Below are positions 44,708-53,458 of a stretch of 64,000 nt of DNA, one piece after another. The notes under the pieces are model-generated. The model ran no database searches, was not told the DNA's origin, and worked only from the letters and a program-made list of their open reading frames with translations. The position numbers and the translations under genes were made by a program. Origin of the DNA: Caballeronia terrestris (GTDB lineage: Bacteria; Pseudomonadota; Gammaproteobacteria; Burkholderiales; Burkholderiaceae); the NCBI RefSeq assembly GCF_001544515.1, contig NZ_FCOL02000001.1, positions 248,001-312,000 on the forward strand, in the 5' to 3' direction. The stretch's first letter is position 1. Every line of letters begins with the position of its first letter.

Positions 44708-46246
44708 ATGCCTTCGGACAATGTCATGCAACGGGTGTCGGCATCGGGCGGCTTTGCCGACGGACGCTCGGATCAGCGATCCGCGCAATTGAGGAAAGCG
44801 GCGCGCTCGCCCGTCATGCGCAGCGGCCCGACGGGCCGCTCGTGGCTCCTGTGGGCGTTCGTGCTGCTCGTCAACGTGGCGGGCGGCGTATTCCTCTGGC
44901 TCCTGATGCCGCCCGGCTCCTGCAATGCCGCGACGCCGTGCAGCATGCTCGCTCACATGCGCGTGTGGCTATGGGAATTCGTCGGCCGCGCACCTTTGCC
45001 GGGCGTGACGACGCGTTCGCTCGTGGCGCCCGATGACTTCGTCGTCGCGGTCGTGCTCGGGGCGATCGCCACGACGCTCGTCGCCGCGCCGTTCATCGGC
45101 TTCCTGACGCGCGGCTGGTTCGCGCGTCTCGACGAATTCCGCAACAGCCTGCAGGACGGCGCGCTCTTCGCGTATCTGCGGCGCTTCTGGTCGGCGCGCC
45201 TGCTCGCCGCGATCGATGAAAGCCCGGGGGGCGGCCGGCCGGTCAGCGAACAGGCGCTCGGCGCCGAACAGACGTGGAAGGATCTCGAAGCGCGCCACGC
45301 GGGCGTGAGCGGCAAGGTGTTCGAGACCATCTATCACGAGCAGTTCGGACTCAGCTCGTTCCTGCCGCCGTTCCTGCTGCTCGTCGTCATCACATATGCG
45401 GAAGGCGCCGTGCTCGCGCCGCTGCGCGCATGCGGCACCGGCGCGGCTGAGTGCACGCAGGTCTTCTTCGGCGCGGGGCCGCAGCTCGTGATCAGCGCGA
45501 TCGCGGGCGCCTACATGTTCGCCGTCAGCGATGCCGTGATCAGCATCCGGCGCCGCTCGCTCAACGTATCGGACGTGTACTGGTATGCGCTGCGCGCCTT
45601 CCTCGCCCTGCCGATCGCCACGCTCTTCGCGCAGGCACCCGGTGTCGACGGCATGAAGCCGGTGTTCGCGTTCGCCGTCGCGATGCTGCCCGTCGATGTC
45701 CTGCTCAAGCAGATCCGCCGCCTGGCCTATCCGCCGGCGGTCGCGCAGGCCAATCCCGAGGAACAGGGCGACCAGTTGCTCATGCTCACCGGCGTGACGA
45801 CGCCCGTCGTCGGCCTCTTTCTGTCCGAGGGCGTGTATTCGGTGGAACAGATCGCGGCATCGGACCCGGTGCTGCTCGCGATCCGCACGGGCCTGCCGTT
45901 TCGCTTCGTGATCCGGCTCGGCGGGCAGGCGATCGTGCGCCGGCATCTCGGCGACCGCGCTCGCGAACTGATCCCGCTCGGACTCGCCGATGCCGGCCCT
46001 ATCGTCGAGCTCGTGCGGCGCGCGGACGGCGGCCAGGCTTTCGACGTGGCGACGCAGGCCGCGCGCGTCCGCCTGATGGCCGACGGCGACAAGGACATCC
46101 CGCTCGAACTCGTGCAGACGAAGTTCCGCCAGATCGCGGGCGAGGAGTACGCGAAGATGCTGTCGAAGATCGGGCCGCTGAAGGACGCGGGTGCCGATGC
46201 ACCGGTTGCGGCCACAACTCCGGCCCCGGCCCCGGCCGCCGCGTGA
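44708..46246 (+). CDS. Polytopic membrane protein of unknown function, 512 aa
   Basis: Hydrophobic segments lie at about 44-66, 104-130, 205-230, 250-272 and 285-305, with a Cys-rich extracytoplasmic loop between some (CNAATPCSML, CGTGAAEC). A cytoplasmic half from about 310 has EEQGDQLLMLTGVTTPVVGLFLSEGVYSVEQIAASDPVLLAIRTGLPFRFVIRLGGQAIV, which looks like a helix-hairpin-helix-type segment. The C-terminus is alanine/proline-rich. GGGAGGAAACC precedes the ATG. I do not recognise the family. Confidence 0.75.
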   Translation: MPSDNVMQRVSASGGFADGRSDQRSAQLRKAARSPVMRSGPTGRSWLLWAFVLLVNVAGGVFLWLLMPPGSCNAATPCSMLAHMRVWLWEFVGRAPLPGVTTRSLVAPDDFVVAVVLGAIATTLVAAPFIGFLTRGWFARLDEFRNSLQDGALFAYLRRFWSARLLAAIDESPGGGRPVSEQALGAEQTWKDLEARHAGVSGKVFETIYHEQFGLSSFLPPFLLLVVITYAEGAVLAPLRACGTGAAECTQVFFGAGPQLVISAIAGAYMFAVSDAVISIRRRSLNVSDVYWYALRAFLALPIATLFAQAPGVDGMKPVFAFAVAMLPVDVLLKQIRRLAYPPAVAQANPEEQGDQLLMLTGVTTPVVGLFLSEGVYSVEQIAASDPVLLAIRTGLPFRFVIRLGGQAIVRRHLGDRARELIPLGLADAGPIVELVRRADGGQAFDVATQAARVRLMADGDKDIPLELVQTKFRQIAGEEYAKMLSKIGPLKDAGADAPVAATTPAPAPAAA

Positions 46247-46430
46247 CATAGGGCGAAATAATTGTTGAATGGAGTTCGAAGCACCCTTTGCCCATACTTG
46301 CCTCTGTCGCTGGAGCACGAACGAAACGCCAAGCAGAACGCGCCCCAGCCAAGGTGTATCGCGATGTCGAGATCATCAGACGATACGTTTAATCAGGCTT
46401 CAGGCACGGTTGTGCCGGTAAAGGGTGAAC

Positions 46431-47189
46431 ATGTTTGCTTCGTTTAAATTCAGCGTGCGGCGGGTAGTGGCGGTGGCGGCTCTCGGTTCGATGTTCCTCA
46501 CGGGATGCGCCAGCGCGGATGTCGGCACAGCCACTGCGCAATATTCTGCGACGCAGGTTGCGCGTCCCGACACCATCTACGTCTACGCATTTGACAGCTC
46601 CGCCGACGAGGTCAAGCTCGACAGCGGCAGGATGCAGAAGATGAAGGCGCGCATCGAAGGCACGTCGGCGGCTGAAGAGCAATCCGCCGATGCCACGGAA
46701 GTGCGCGAGGAAGTCGCGAACGAAATCGTCGCGAAACTGCAGTCGATGGGCCTGCGCGCCACCCGTGCAAACGCTCCGGCCCCGGCCGACGAAAACGTGC
46801 TGATGGTGACCGGCCACTTCGATACGATCGATGCCGGCAATCGCCGCCGCCGCACGCTGATTGGCCTGGGCGCGGGCAAGAGCGACGTCGGTACGTCAGT
46901 GCAGGTGCTCTACAAACCGGCGGGCGGCGCGGCGCAGCTCGTGCAGAGCTTCGACGCCAACGCCGACAGCGGCAAGATGCCGGGCGTCGCGGAAACGGCG
47001 GGTATCGGCGCGGCGGCTGGGCACGTGGCGGCATCGGCGGCGGTGGGCGGCGGGCTGCACGGCGTGACGGAAACGAAGCGCGCGGGGGTCTCGGCAGATG
47101 CGAAGCGGCTCGGCGACTCGATCGCCAAGCAGATCGCAGAAGTGGGTGTCGCGCAAGGATGGATGTCGGAGAGCCGCATCAAGGGCTGA
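46431..47189 (+). CDS. DUF4410-like lipoprotein, 252 aa
   Basis: A lipobox LTGC ends the signal peptide (Cys about 26). The mature protein follows the DUF4410 layout: DTIYVYAFDSSADEVKLD, VREEVANEIVAKLQSMGL, NVLMVTGHFDTIDAGNRRRRTLIGLGAGKSDVGTSVQVLYKP. It ends with a glycine/alanine-rich stretch and RLGDSIAKQIAEVGVAQGW. Function unknown; envelope-anchored. AAGGGTG lies before the ATG at 46431; the GTG at 46425 is less likely. Convergent with the TehA-like gene, 10 nt between stops. Confidence 0.78.
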   Translation: MFASFKFSVRRVVAVAALGSMFLTGCASADVGTATAQYSATQVARPDTIYVYAFDSSADEVKLDSGRMQKMKARIEGTSAAEEQSADATEVREEVANEIVAKLQSMGLRATRANAPAPADENVLMVTGHFDTIDAGNRRRRTLIGLGAGKSDVGTSVQVLYKPAGGAAQLVQSFDANADSGKMPGVAETAGIGAAAGHVAASAAVGGGLHGVTETKRAGVSADAKRLGDSIAKQIAEVGVAQGWMSESRIKG

Positions 47190-47199
47190 GGGAATCCGA

Positions 47200-48180
47200 T
47201 CAGCCGGCGCGCGCGTTCATTGCGACGGCTTTCGCCGGCAGCAGTTCGCCACGCAGCATCAGCGCGATCGTCTTCAACACGAGCAAGCCGATGATCACGT
47301 TCGACGCGATGAAAAGCCCCGGCGCCAGCCATTCGACCGGCCCAGTGCTGCCGCGCTCGACCATGCGCATCGCCATCGTCGGCAGCGCGGCGACGCCGAA
47401 GCTGAAGGCCCAGTACGACGGCGCGAACGCCTGCTTGCGAATCCACGGCAGGAGGCGCAGAAGCACGAGCGCCTGATAGAGCCCGTAGCCGAGCAGGATC
47501 ATCGCGAAGAGATCGGGTGTGCCGCTCGTCAGGCTCAAGTACGTCACGCCGCCGACGACCGGCGGAGCAAGCTGGATACCGAGCGTCGGACGCAGCGCAT
47601 CGGGCAGCGGCTCATGGACGGTCGCGCGCTGCATGATCATCGATTCGAGCGCGATCCATGACAACAGGCCCGCGCCGAAGAAAAGCGCGCCAAGCTGCGT
47701 CCAGCCGAAGGCGGCGGCGGTCGTCCCCGCGACGAAACTCGTGCCGACGGAAGGGAGATAGATGGCGGCGGTGACGAGTTCGGGCTTGCGTCCGCCCTGC
47801 CAGAAGCGGCCATGGAGGAACACGCCGAGCGCGAGCGCACCGAACGCCGACACGGCGAACAGCACGAGTGCGCCAGGCCGCGAATACGGGATCAGCGCTT
47901 GCGCCGCAAGAAGGCTGGACACCGGCCCCAACGCCGCGAACGACGATTGCACCGGATGCTGCATTTCGATGCGCGCCTCTTCGCGATGCACGAGCCACTT
48001 GTGCGCGTAGCCGAGCAGGATCGCGAGCCAGATGGCGAGTGCGGCGAACGTGATCAGGTCGGCGGCAGCGGCGCTCACCTGCCAGATTCTCGCCGCCACG
48101 CGCCATGCATTCGCCAGCGCGAGCGACCCCACCGCAATGCCGAAGAAAGCGACCGGCATCGGTCCGCGATCGATGTTCAT
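47200..48180 (-). CDS. tehA: TehA/SLAC1-like (TDT family) membrane transporter, 326 aa
   Basis: A ten-helix anion-channel-type protein. MPVAFFGIAVGSLALANAWRVAARIW matches the first helix of TehA, and FFGAGLLSWIALESMIMQRA plus PALRPTLGIQLAPPVVGG-type blocks are diagnostic (LRPTLGIQLAPPVVGGVTYL here). Family members export or import tellurite-related anions or dicarboxylates; TehA itself is homologous to the plant SLAC1 anion channel. No tehB gene is adjacent. Confidence 0.88.
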   Translation of the reverse strand: MNIDRGPMPVAFFGIAVGSLALANAWRVAARIWQVSAAAADLITFAALAIWLAILLGYAHKWLVHREEARIEMQHPVQSSFAALGPVSSLLAAQALIPYSRPGALVLFAVSAFGALALGVFLHGRFWQGGRKPELVTAAIYLPSVGTSFVAGTTAAAFGWTQLGALFFGAGLLSWIALESMIMQRATVHEPLPDALRPTLGIQLAPPVVGGVTYLSLTSGTPDLFAMILLGYGLYQALVLLRLLPWIRKQAFAPSYWAFSFGVAALPTMAMRMVERGSTGPVEWLAPGLFIASNVIIGLLVLKTIALMLRGELLPAKAVAMNARAG

Positions 48181-48321
48181 GTTCGTATCTCCGTGAAGGA
48201 CTGCGGGCGGGCCGGCTGTAACAACTGGCCCGTCGATGGAGATACTTTAGATGCCGCCGGTCGCTTCGTGAATGCCGGCCAGTCTCACGAACATGCTCGA
48301 TCGGCTCAAATCGACCGCGTT

Positions 48322-48603
48322 TTACTGGCTCACGGTAGCGTTCGTGCTGGCCTGCTGCGAAGCGTGCGCGGCCGAAACCGACGTCAGCACGGCAGCCGGT
48401 AAATGTTGCGCTTCCTGCTTGCTCACCGCGCCGACGAACTTCCACCCCGTGGGCATCTTGACGAACGTGTAGCCCGTAGGCTGGTCGACGAAGACGTCGA
48501 AAGTCTTGGCCGTGTCGGCGGAAACCGACGGCGACTGCGCGAACGACATCGCGGAACCGGCGAGAAGCGAAGCGGCAACGGCTGCGTGGATCAGTGCTTT
48601 CAT
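48322..48603 (-). CDS. Small exported protein of unknown function, 93 aa
   Basis: A signal peptide (MKALIHAAVAASLLAGSAMSFAQ) precedes a mature 70-residue chain with TFDVFVDQPTGYTFVKMPTGWKFVGAVSKQEA. The YTFVKMPTGWKFVG block is the only distinctive part. Divergent from the TetR gene across a region with an inverted repeat. It is a plausible periplasmic protein under TetR control, but no function is known. Confidence 0.7.
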   Translation of the reverse strand: MKALIHAAVAASLLAGSAMSFAQSPSVSADTAKTFDVFVDQPTGYTFVKMPTGWKFVGAVSKQEAQHLPAAVLTSVSAAHASQQASTNATVSQ

Positions 48604-48712
48604 AGCGAAAACTCCTTCAAATTTGCTCGTGGATCGAAAGCCGCATCAGCCGCGCTTCCGATATATGTAACGACTGACACAGATATTAGGCGATACGGCT
48701 GGTCGCTGTCCA

Positions 48713-48742
48713 GTATTTTTGTTATGCTCGATACATAAATAC
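48713..48742. promoter_or_regulatory. Inverted repeat, likely TetR operator
   Basis: GTATTTTTGT, a 10-nt spacer, ACATAAATAC; arms match at 9 of 10 positions. It lies in the 181-nt divergent region, 43 nt before the TetR start. The size and place fit autoregulation and control of the exported protein gene. Confidence 0.55.
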
Positions 48743-48784
48743 GGGAAACGCCACACATGGCGTTCAAGAAACAGGAGCCGATGT

Positions 48785-49420
48785 ATGTCATCCGTCGATG
48801 AAGAAGCCGTCCGCAGGCCGCGTGGCCGGCCGCGCGCCTTCGACCGCGAAGCCGCGCTGCGGCGCGCGATGGAATTGTTCTGGGCTAAGGGCTACGACCA
48901 TTGCTCGATGAGCGATCTCGTCGATGCGATGGGCATCAATTCGCCGAGCATCTATGCTGCGTTCGGCAGCAAGGAAAGTCTGTTTCGTGAAGCTCTCGCG
49001 CTCTACGGCAAATCCGAGGGCGCGACTGCGCAGGACGCGTTGCAGGAACTGGTGAGCGGACGCGAGGCGATCAAGACGATGCTGCGGCGAAACGTGGAGT
49101 TGTTCACGTGCTCGGGCAAGCCGCGGGGCTGCATGCTGATACTCGGCGCGCTCAACATCGGCGCCGAGCATGAGGAACTGCATGTGATGTTGAAGAAGCG
49201 CCGCCAGGCGATCGCGGCGCTGGTCAGGAAGCGGCTCTCGAAAGCGGCGGAGGACGGCGAACTACCGTCATCGGCCGATATCAGCGTGCTGACGGCGCTG
49301 TGCATGACGATGCTGAGCGGCCTGTCGATGCAGGCGCACGATTGCGTGCCGCGCGCCGTCCTGTTCAGCGCGATCGATATGTTCGTCGCGTCGCTGCCTT
49401 TTATCGATACGACGCCCTAA
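48785..49420 (+). CDS. TetR-family regulator, 211 aa
   Basis: The N-terminal helix-turn-helix is RGRPRAFDREAALRRAMELFWAKGYDHCSMSDLVDAMGINSPSIYAAFGSKESLF, followed by a helical ligand domain of normal length. The ATG at 48785 has AGGAG 8 nt upstream. It controls, at least, the divergent exported-protein gene and possibly itself through the inverted repeat at 48713-48742. The FTCSGKPRGCMLILGALN segment is typical of the AcrR-C/TetR_C_33 type regulators. Confidence 0.92.
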   Translation: MSSVDEEAVRRPRGRPRAFDREAALRRAMELFWAKGYDHCSMSDLVDAMGINSPSIYAAFGSKESLFREALALYGKSEGATAQDALQELVSGREAIKTMLRRNVELFTCSGKPRGCMLILGALNIGAEHEELHVMLKKRRQAIAALVRKRLSKAAEDGELPSSADISVLTALCMTMLSGLSMQAHDCVPRAVLFSAIDMFVASLPFIDTTP

Positions 49421-49449
49421 CGCTGGTTCGATCCCGACACCACGCAAAC

Positions 49450-50526
49450 ATGACTCTCCCCGATACCGAAGGCAACCGCACCACTAACGCACGCATCGGC
49501 GTCGAGCACTGGGGCCTGCTTCCCGGTGGCGATGCCGTGCGGCTCTTCACGCTGGGCAACGCGCACGGCATGCGCGTCGCGATCGGCGATCTCGGCGCGA
49601 CGCTCGTCTCGTGGCACGCGCCCGATCGCGCGGGCCGCATCGCCGACGTGCTGCTCGGTCACGATACGCCCGCCGACTATCTCGCGGCCCGCGCGTTCAT
49701 GGGCGGCACGATCGGGCGCTGGGCGAACCGTATCGCCGATGCGCGCTTCACGCTCGATGGCGTGACGTATTCACTCGATCGCAACGACGGCCCGAATCAT
49801 CTGCATGGCGGCGCGGCGGGTTTTCATCGGGCGCTGTGGCAAGCACGCGAAGTGGACGGCGCGCTCGTGATGACGCACGAATCGCCCGCAGGTGACGGCT
49901 GCTTTCCCGGCGCGCTCACGGCGACCGTGCGCTTCTCGCTCGACGACGAAGGCACGCTCACGCTCGATTACGACGCTCTCGCCGATGCCCCGACGCCCGT
50001 GAGCCTGACGAATCACGCGTACTTCAATCTTTCAGGCGACGCGCCCGACATTCGCGACCATGTGATCGCAATCGATGCGGACGCGTTCTTCGCCGTCGAT
50101 GATTCGATGATCCCAATCGCCCGCGCCGATGTCGCAGGCAACGCGTTCGACTTGCGCGCGGGCGCACCGATCGGTGCGCGGCTCAACCGGCCGGACGAGC
50201 AGCTCGCGCGCGCGGGCGGCTTCGATCATTGCTACGTGTTGCGAAGCGACGGCAACGCGCTCTCCACGGCCGCCGTCCTCTACGATCCCGCGAGCGGCCG
50301 CGAACTGACTGTCGCGACGAATGCGCACGGCATGCAGTTCTATACCGGCAATTTTCTGGAAGGCGTGATCGGTCGCAATGGCGAGCGGTATTGCAAGCAC
50401 GCGGCGCTGTGCCTCGAAACGGGCGCGTTCCCGAACCAGATCAACATGGACGATGCCGCCGATGTCGTACTGCGTCCTGGCGAACGGTATCGGCAGAGAA
50501 CGACTTACAAGCTGAGCGTGCGATAA
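49450..50526 (+). CDS. galM: Galactose mutarotase (aldose 1-epimerase), 358 aa
   Basis: Interconverts alpha and beta anomers of aldoses. The catalytic residues lie in the usual places: NHLHGGAAGFHRALW (His), VSLTNHAYFNLSG (His) and LCLETGAFPNQINM (the general-base Glu). Length is normal for GalM. It starts 29 nt after the TetR stop with no clear promoter, so may be read with it. No sugar transport genes are near. Confidence 0.92.
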   Translation: MTLPDTEGNRTTNARIGVEHWGLLPGGDAVRLFTLGNAHGMRVAIGDLGATLVSWHAPDRAGRIADVLLGHDTPADYLAARAFMGGTIGRWANRIADARFTLDGVTYSLDRNDGPNHLHGGAAGFHRALWQAREVDGALVMTHESPAGDGCFPGALTATVRFSLDDEGTLTLDYDALADAPTPVSLTNHAYFNLSGDAPDIRDHVIAIDADAFFAVDDSMIPIARADVAGNAFDLRAGAPIGARLNRPDEQLARAGGFDHCYVLRSDGNALSTAAVLYDPASGRELTVATNAHGMQFYTGNFLEGVIGRNGERYCKHAALCLETGAFPNQINMDDAADVVLRPGERYRQRTTYKLSVR

Positions 50527-50560
50527 ACGCGGAATTCGCGCCGCCTATAAAATCGAACGG

Positions 50561-51310
50561 ATGAACCGTTCATCCCTTCCCGCCGGCCGCCAGGAGCCGG
50601 AGCTTCCGTTGCACGCGCCGAGCGTCGCATCGCTTTCGATGGCGGCGGCGATCGCGCTCATCGCCTGGATCGCCATAGCCGCCCAGGCCGACATCACGAT
50701 CGACCGCTGGACCTCGCGCGGCTATAGCGTGTTCTACGGCGTCGAACGCATGAGCAGCTATCTGACGAACCTGACCGTGTTCGCGAGCGCCATCTGCTTC
50801 ACTTGTGTGGCGGCGCGTGCTCGGGCGCCTGTCGCGCGCTTCTTCCGGCAGCCGACCGTCGTGACGGCGGTCGTGGTGTACATGGTGTTCGTCGGCATCG
50901 CGTACAACGTGCTGCTGCGCTACCTGTGGACGCCTTCTGGTTATCGCGCGCTCGTCAACGAGTGTCTGCATACCTTCGTGCCGGTGATGGCCGCGCTTTA
51001 CTGGGTGCTGTACGTGCCACGATTTCAATTGAGCCTGCGTCATTGCATGCTCTGGCTCGTGTTCCCGCTCGGTTATTTGAGCGTGACGCTCTGGCGCGGC
51101 AGCGTGTCGGATTTCTATCCCTATCCGTTCATCGACGTGGGTGAGCTCGGCTATCCGCACGTGCTGCTCAACGCGACGCTGCTCGTGATCGCGTTCCTCA
51201 CGCTGATGGGCGTCTTCATCGCGATCAATCACCGCAGGCCGGACCTCAGCGTGCCCGATGAGGAAGAGCAAAGCGAACAGCCCGCCGATGACTTGCGCGG
51301 GGGGCCGTAG
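50561..51310 (+). CDS. Pr6Pr-type six-helix membrane protein, 249 aa
   Basis: Six hydrophobic helices with conserved blocks SYLTNLTVFASAICF, VVVYMVFVGIAYNVLLRYLW, NECLHTFVPVMAALYWVLYVP and YPYPFIDVGELGYPHVLLN. This is the Pr6Pr (plant/prokaryote six-TM) family, related to FAR-17a/AIG1 proteins. Relatives in animals hydrolyse lipid esters, but activity in bacteria is unknown. The C-terminal tail is acidic. It ends 9 nt from the convergent EthD gene. Confidence 0.85.
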   Translation: MNRSSLPAGRQEPELPLHAPSVASLSMAAAIALIAWIAIAAQADITIDRWTSRGYSVFYGVERMSSYLTNLTVFASAICFTCVAARARAPVARFFRQPTVVTAVVVYMVFVGIAYNVLLRYLWTPSGYRALVNECLHTFVPVMAALYWVLYVPRFQLSLRHCMLWLVFPLGYLSVTLWRGSVSDFYPYPFIDVGELGYPHVLLNATLLVIAFLTLMGVFIAINHRRPDLSVPDEEEQSEQPADDLRGGP

Positions 51311-51319
51311 TGCTCACGC

Positions 51320-51628
51320 TCAAGCGTCCTTCGTATCGAACATCAGCAACTCGACGCCCGCCTGCGCGAAATTCGCGAGATCGCCTGCCGTCGCCGCGCC
51401 TTCGGGCGAACCGAGGGCCGTCTTGATCGCATCGAGCGATTCGAACTCCAGCACCGCGACGAGGTAATACGGCGACTCGCCCTGCCCCACGGCCACCGGC
51501 CCCTTGCTGATCTCGTAGCTCTTGAGTCCCGGCAAGGTTTTCGCGAGCGGCGCGTGAGTCGAGGCGTAGTGCGCATCGAACGCGGACGGGTTCGACGGAT
51601 GCTTGTAAAGCGCCAGAAGCTTGGCCAT
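51320..51628 (-). CDS. EthD-family protein, 102 aa
   Basis: A dimeric alpha/beta barrel protein: MAKLLALYKHPSNPSAFDAHYASTHAPLAKTLPGLKSYEIS and YYLVAVLEFESLDAIKTALGSPEG are the EthD signatures. Similar proteins assist ether- or alcohol-degrading P450s, but many have no known role. It lies 30 nt after the preceding gene of the xox operon and looks like its last member. Confidence 0.88.
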   Translation of the reverse strand: MAKLLALYKHPSNPSAFDAHYASTHAPLAKTLPGLKSYEISKGPVAVGQGESPYYLVAVLEFESLDAIKTALGSPEGAATAGDLANFAQAGVELLMFDTKDA

Positions 51629-51658
51629 CGGTTGTCTCCTTTTAGTAGTGCGGTTGGG

Positions 51659-52582
51659 TTACTGCTTTTCGAGCTGCAAATACAGCCGCTGCACGTTCTG
51701 CGGCTGCGCAATCGCATAGAGTTTGTAGTGGCTGAAGGCGGGGACTTGCACCGTGCGCATCGCGTCCGTCAGACCCGTGCCGCTCGCGTACGCGCGGCGC
51801 ACGCCGGCATCGAGTTCACGCAGGTAGGCGCCCGTTTGCATGATGCCGTCGCCCTTCAAGAGCGGTCCGAAGCCCGGCACGACCACGCGCGGGTCCATCG
51901 CGCGCAGCTTGTCGAGCGCGCCGAGCCAGCCGGGAATCTGCTCGTTGCGAAGCTCGGGAATCCGTCCGTTGCTGACCAGCCCGCCCGCGAACACAACGCC
52001 CGTCGCCGTATCGAGCACGGCGAGGTCGCCCGGCGTGCTCGCGGGGCCGAAGTGGAGCAGTTGTAGATTGCGGCCGCCGCTTTCGATCTGCGTCGTGCCT
52101 TCGACGGTACGGTCCGGCACGGTCACGCGCGAGCCGCTCATCTCTTCGTCGCCGAGCGTGCGCTGCAGGTTCTTCAGACAGATCGCGCATCGTTCGCGGA
52201 TCAGTTCGGCCGCGCGGCGTTGCGCGAGAATCGGCACGCCCTTATCGCGAAACGCCGAAGCGCCGAACACGAATTCCGGCGCCTGATGCGTGATGATGAC
52301 GAGTTCGACAGGCAGCGGCGTGAGCTTGCGGATTGCTTCGATCATCGCGCGGCCGTATCGGTATGACGAACCGGTATCGACCACCGTCACGCCGCTCTTT
52401 CCGACGATGAACCCATTGTTCGCGACGATCCCGCGATTGGCCGGCGCCACCGCGTCGCCATCGCCGAGCATCACGTAGACGCCCTCCGCGATCGCGACGG
52501 GCGCGGGCACATCGCCCGCTGCGGCATGTGCAAATGCCGCGCACGCGAGCAACACTAACGCGCTGAAAAACCGCGCGCGCAT
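51659..52582 (-). CDS. Quinoprotein-relay MBL-fold protein, metal ligands lost, 307 aa
   Basis: An exported (signal peptide, about 1-22) MBL-fold protein homologous to the gene at 53459. It keeps the scaffold (GFIVGKSGVTVVDTGSSYRYGRAMIEAIRKLTPLP) but not the metal site: where the homologue has HxHxDH, this one reads HQAPEF (99-104); the later His residues are replaced as well (HFGPASTPGD, VVPGFGP). It is therefore probably not a zinc hydrolase and may act as a binding partner. The ATG overlaps the SoxYZ-like stop by one base. Confidence 0.85.
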   Translation of the reverse strand: MRARFFSALVLLACAAFAHAAAGDVPAPVAIAEGVYVMLGDGDAVAPANRGIVANNGFIVGKSGVTVVDTGSSYRYGRAMIEAIRKLTPLPVELVIITHQAPEFVFGASAFRDKGVPILAQRRAAELIRERCAICLKNLQRTLGDEEMSGSRVTVPDRTVEGTTQIESGGRNLQLLHFGPASTPGDLAVLDTATGVVFAGGLVSNGRIPELRNEQIPGWLGALDKLRAMDPRVVVPGFGPLLKGDGIMQTGAYLRELDAGVRRAYASGTGLTDAMRTVQVPAFSHYKLYAIAQPQNVQRLYLQLEKQ

Positions 52583-53436
52583 CAAAGGCCGTTCGACGAA
52601 GTCTGCTGCACGCCCGGTTGCGGGCTGACCGCGACCGCCCCTTCGAACTGCTTGTTCTTCGTATCCTCGACGTGCGCCTTCAGTTCGCCGTTCCCGCGCG
52701 GCACGAAGTAAAAGCGGAAGTTCGGGTTCTCGCTGATCGAGAAATTCACGTTCGCGGTCATCACGGGCTTGTCGGCGTACGTCACCTCGACCTTGCGGAT
52801 GAAATACGCACTCGCATAGTTGCGCGTGACCTGGTTCATCGCCATGCCGGTGCGGTTCGGATGCCGCACCATCAATTGCGCAAGCTGCGGACGCCCCGCG
52901 ACGCTCTGCCCTTCCGCTTGCAGGCGCACCTGGCCGGCCGTGACTTCGGCGGTGGCATCGTCCTTGCCGGCGGGCGCCGAGCAGCCGCCCGATGCCTTCA
53001 CGAAACGCACGGCGCTATACAAATGTCCGTCGTTCGTCTCGGCGATCACGCGCATGAACGTGTAGTCCTCCACGCGCACGCGTGTCTCGATGCTCGCGAG
53101 CCCCGAGTCCGGCGTGAAATCGAACGAGCCCGCGTACGGCTCGGGATTCTCGTCAATGAAGAGATAGACGCGCTTGATGTAGTGCGAAGGCGTTTGCGGG
53201 AACTGCGCGGTGATCGCGATCGGCACGACGGCGGCATCGGCTGCGCGCGCGGGCGCCTGTAACTTGATGACGGGGTCGCCGTGCGTATCGACGGGGCGGT
53301 CCTTGAACGTGCCTTCCTTGAAATCGAGCCAGCGCGCGATCTTGTTCGGGTCGTCGTCGGGCTGGGTGGCGTAGGCGCCGTTGAACGCGAGCGTCGCGAT
53401 GACGGCGATCAGCGCGTCGCGTTTTCCGATGGTCAT
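52582..53436 (-). CDS. SoxYZ-like carrier protein of quinoprotein dehydrogenase clusters, 284 aa
   Basis: A signal peptide (about 1-23) precedes a SoxY-like half (TPSHYIKRVYLFIDENPEPYAGSFDF, then AVRFVKASGGCSAPAG) and a SoxZ-like half (QLMVRHPNRTGMAMNQVTRNYASAYFIRKVEV). Cys152 in GGCSAPAG is the probable carrier thiol, like the swinging-arm Cys of SoxY. SoxYZ-like proteins of this fused type occur beside PQQ-dependent alcohol dehydrogenases. The ATG at 53436 has GGAGGG 6 nt upstream. It lies in the xox operon between two MBL-fold genes. Confidence 0.88.
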   Translation of the reverse strand: MTIGKRDALIAVIATLAFNGAYATQPDDDPNKIARWLDFKEGTFKDRPVDTHGDPVIKLQAPARAADAAVVPIAITAQFPQTPSHYIKRVYLFIDENPEPYAGSFDFTPDSGLASIETRVRVEDYTFMRVIAETNDGHLYSAVRFVKASGGCSAPAGKDDATAEVTAGQVRLQAEGQSVAGRPQLAQLMVRHPNRTGMAMNQVTRNYASAYFIRKVEVTYADKPVMTANVNFSISENPNFRFYFVPRGNGELKAHVEDTKNKQFEGAVAVSPQPGVQQTSSNGL

Positions 53437-53458
53437 GATGTCCCTCCGTCCTGCTGTT

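Noticed and set aside
47200-48180. Tellurite-resistance operon
   Set aside because: The TehA-like protein is clear, but no tehB methyltransferase or ter gene is adjacent; the TDT family includes other anion carriers.
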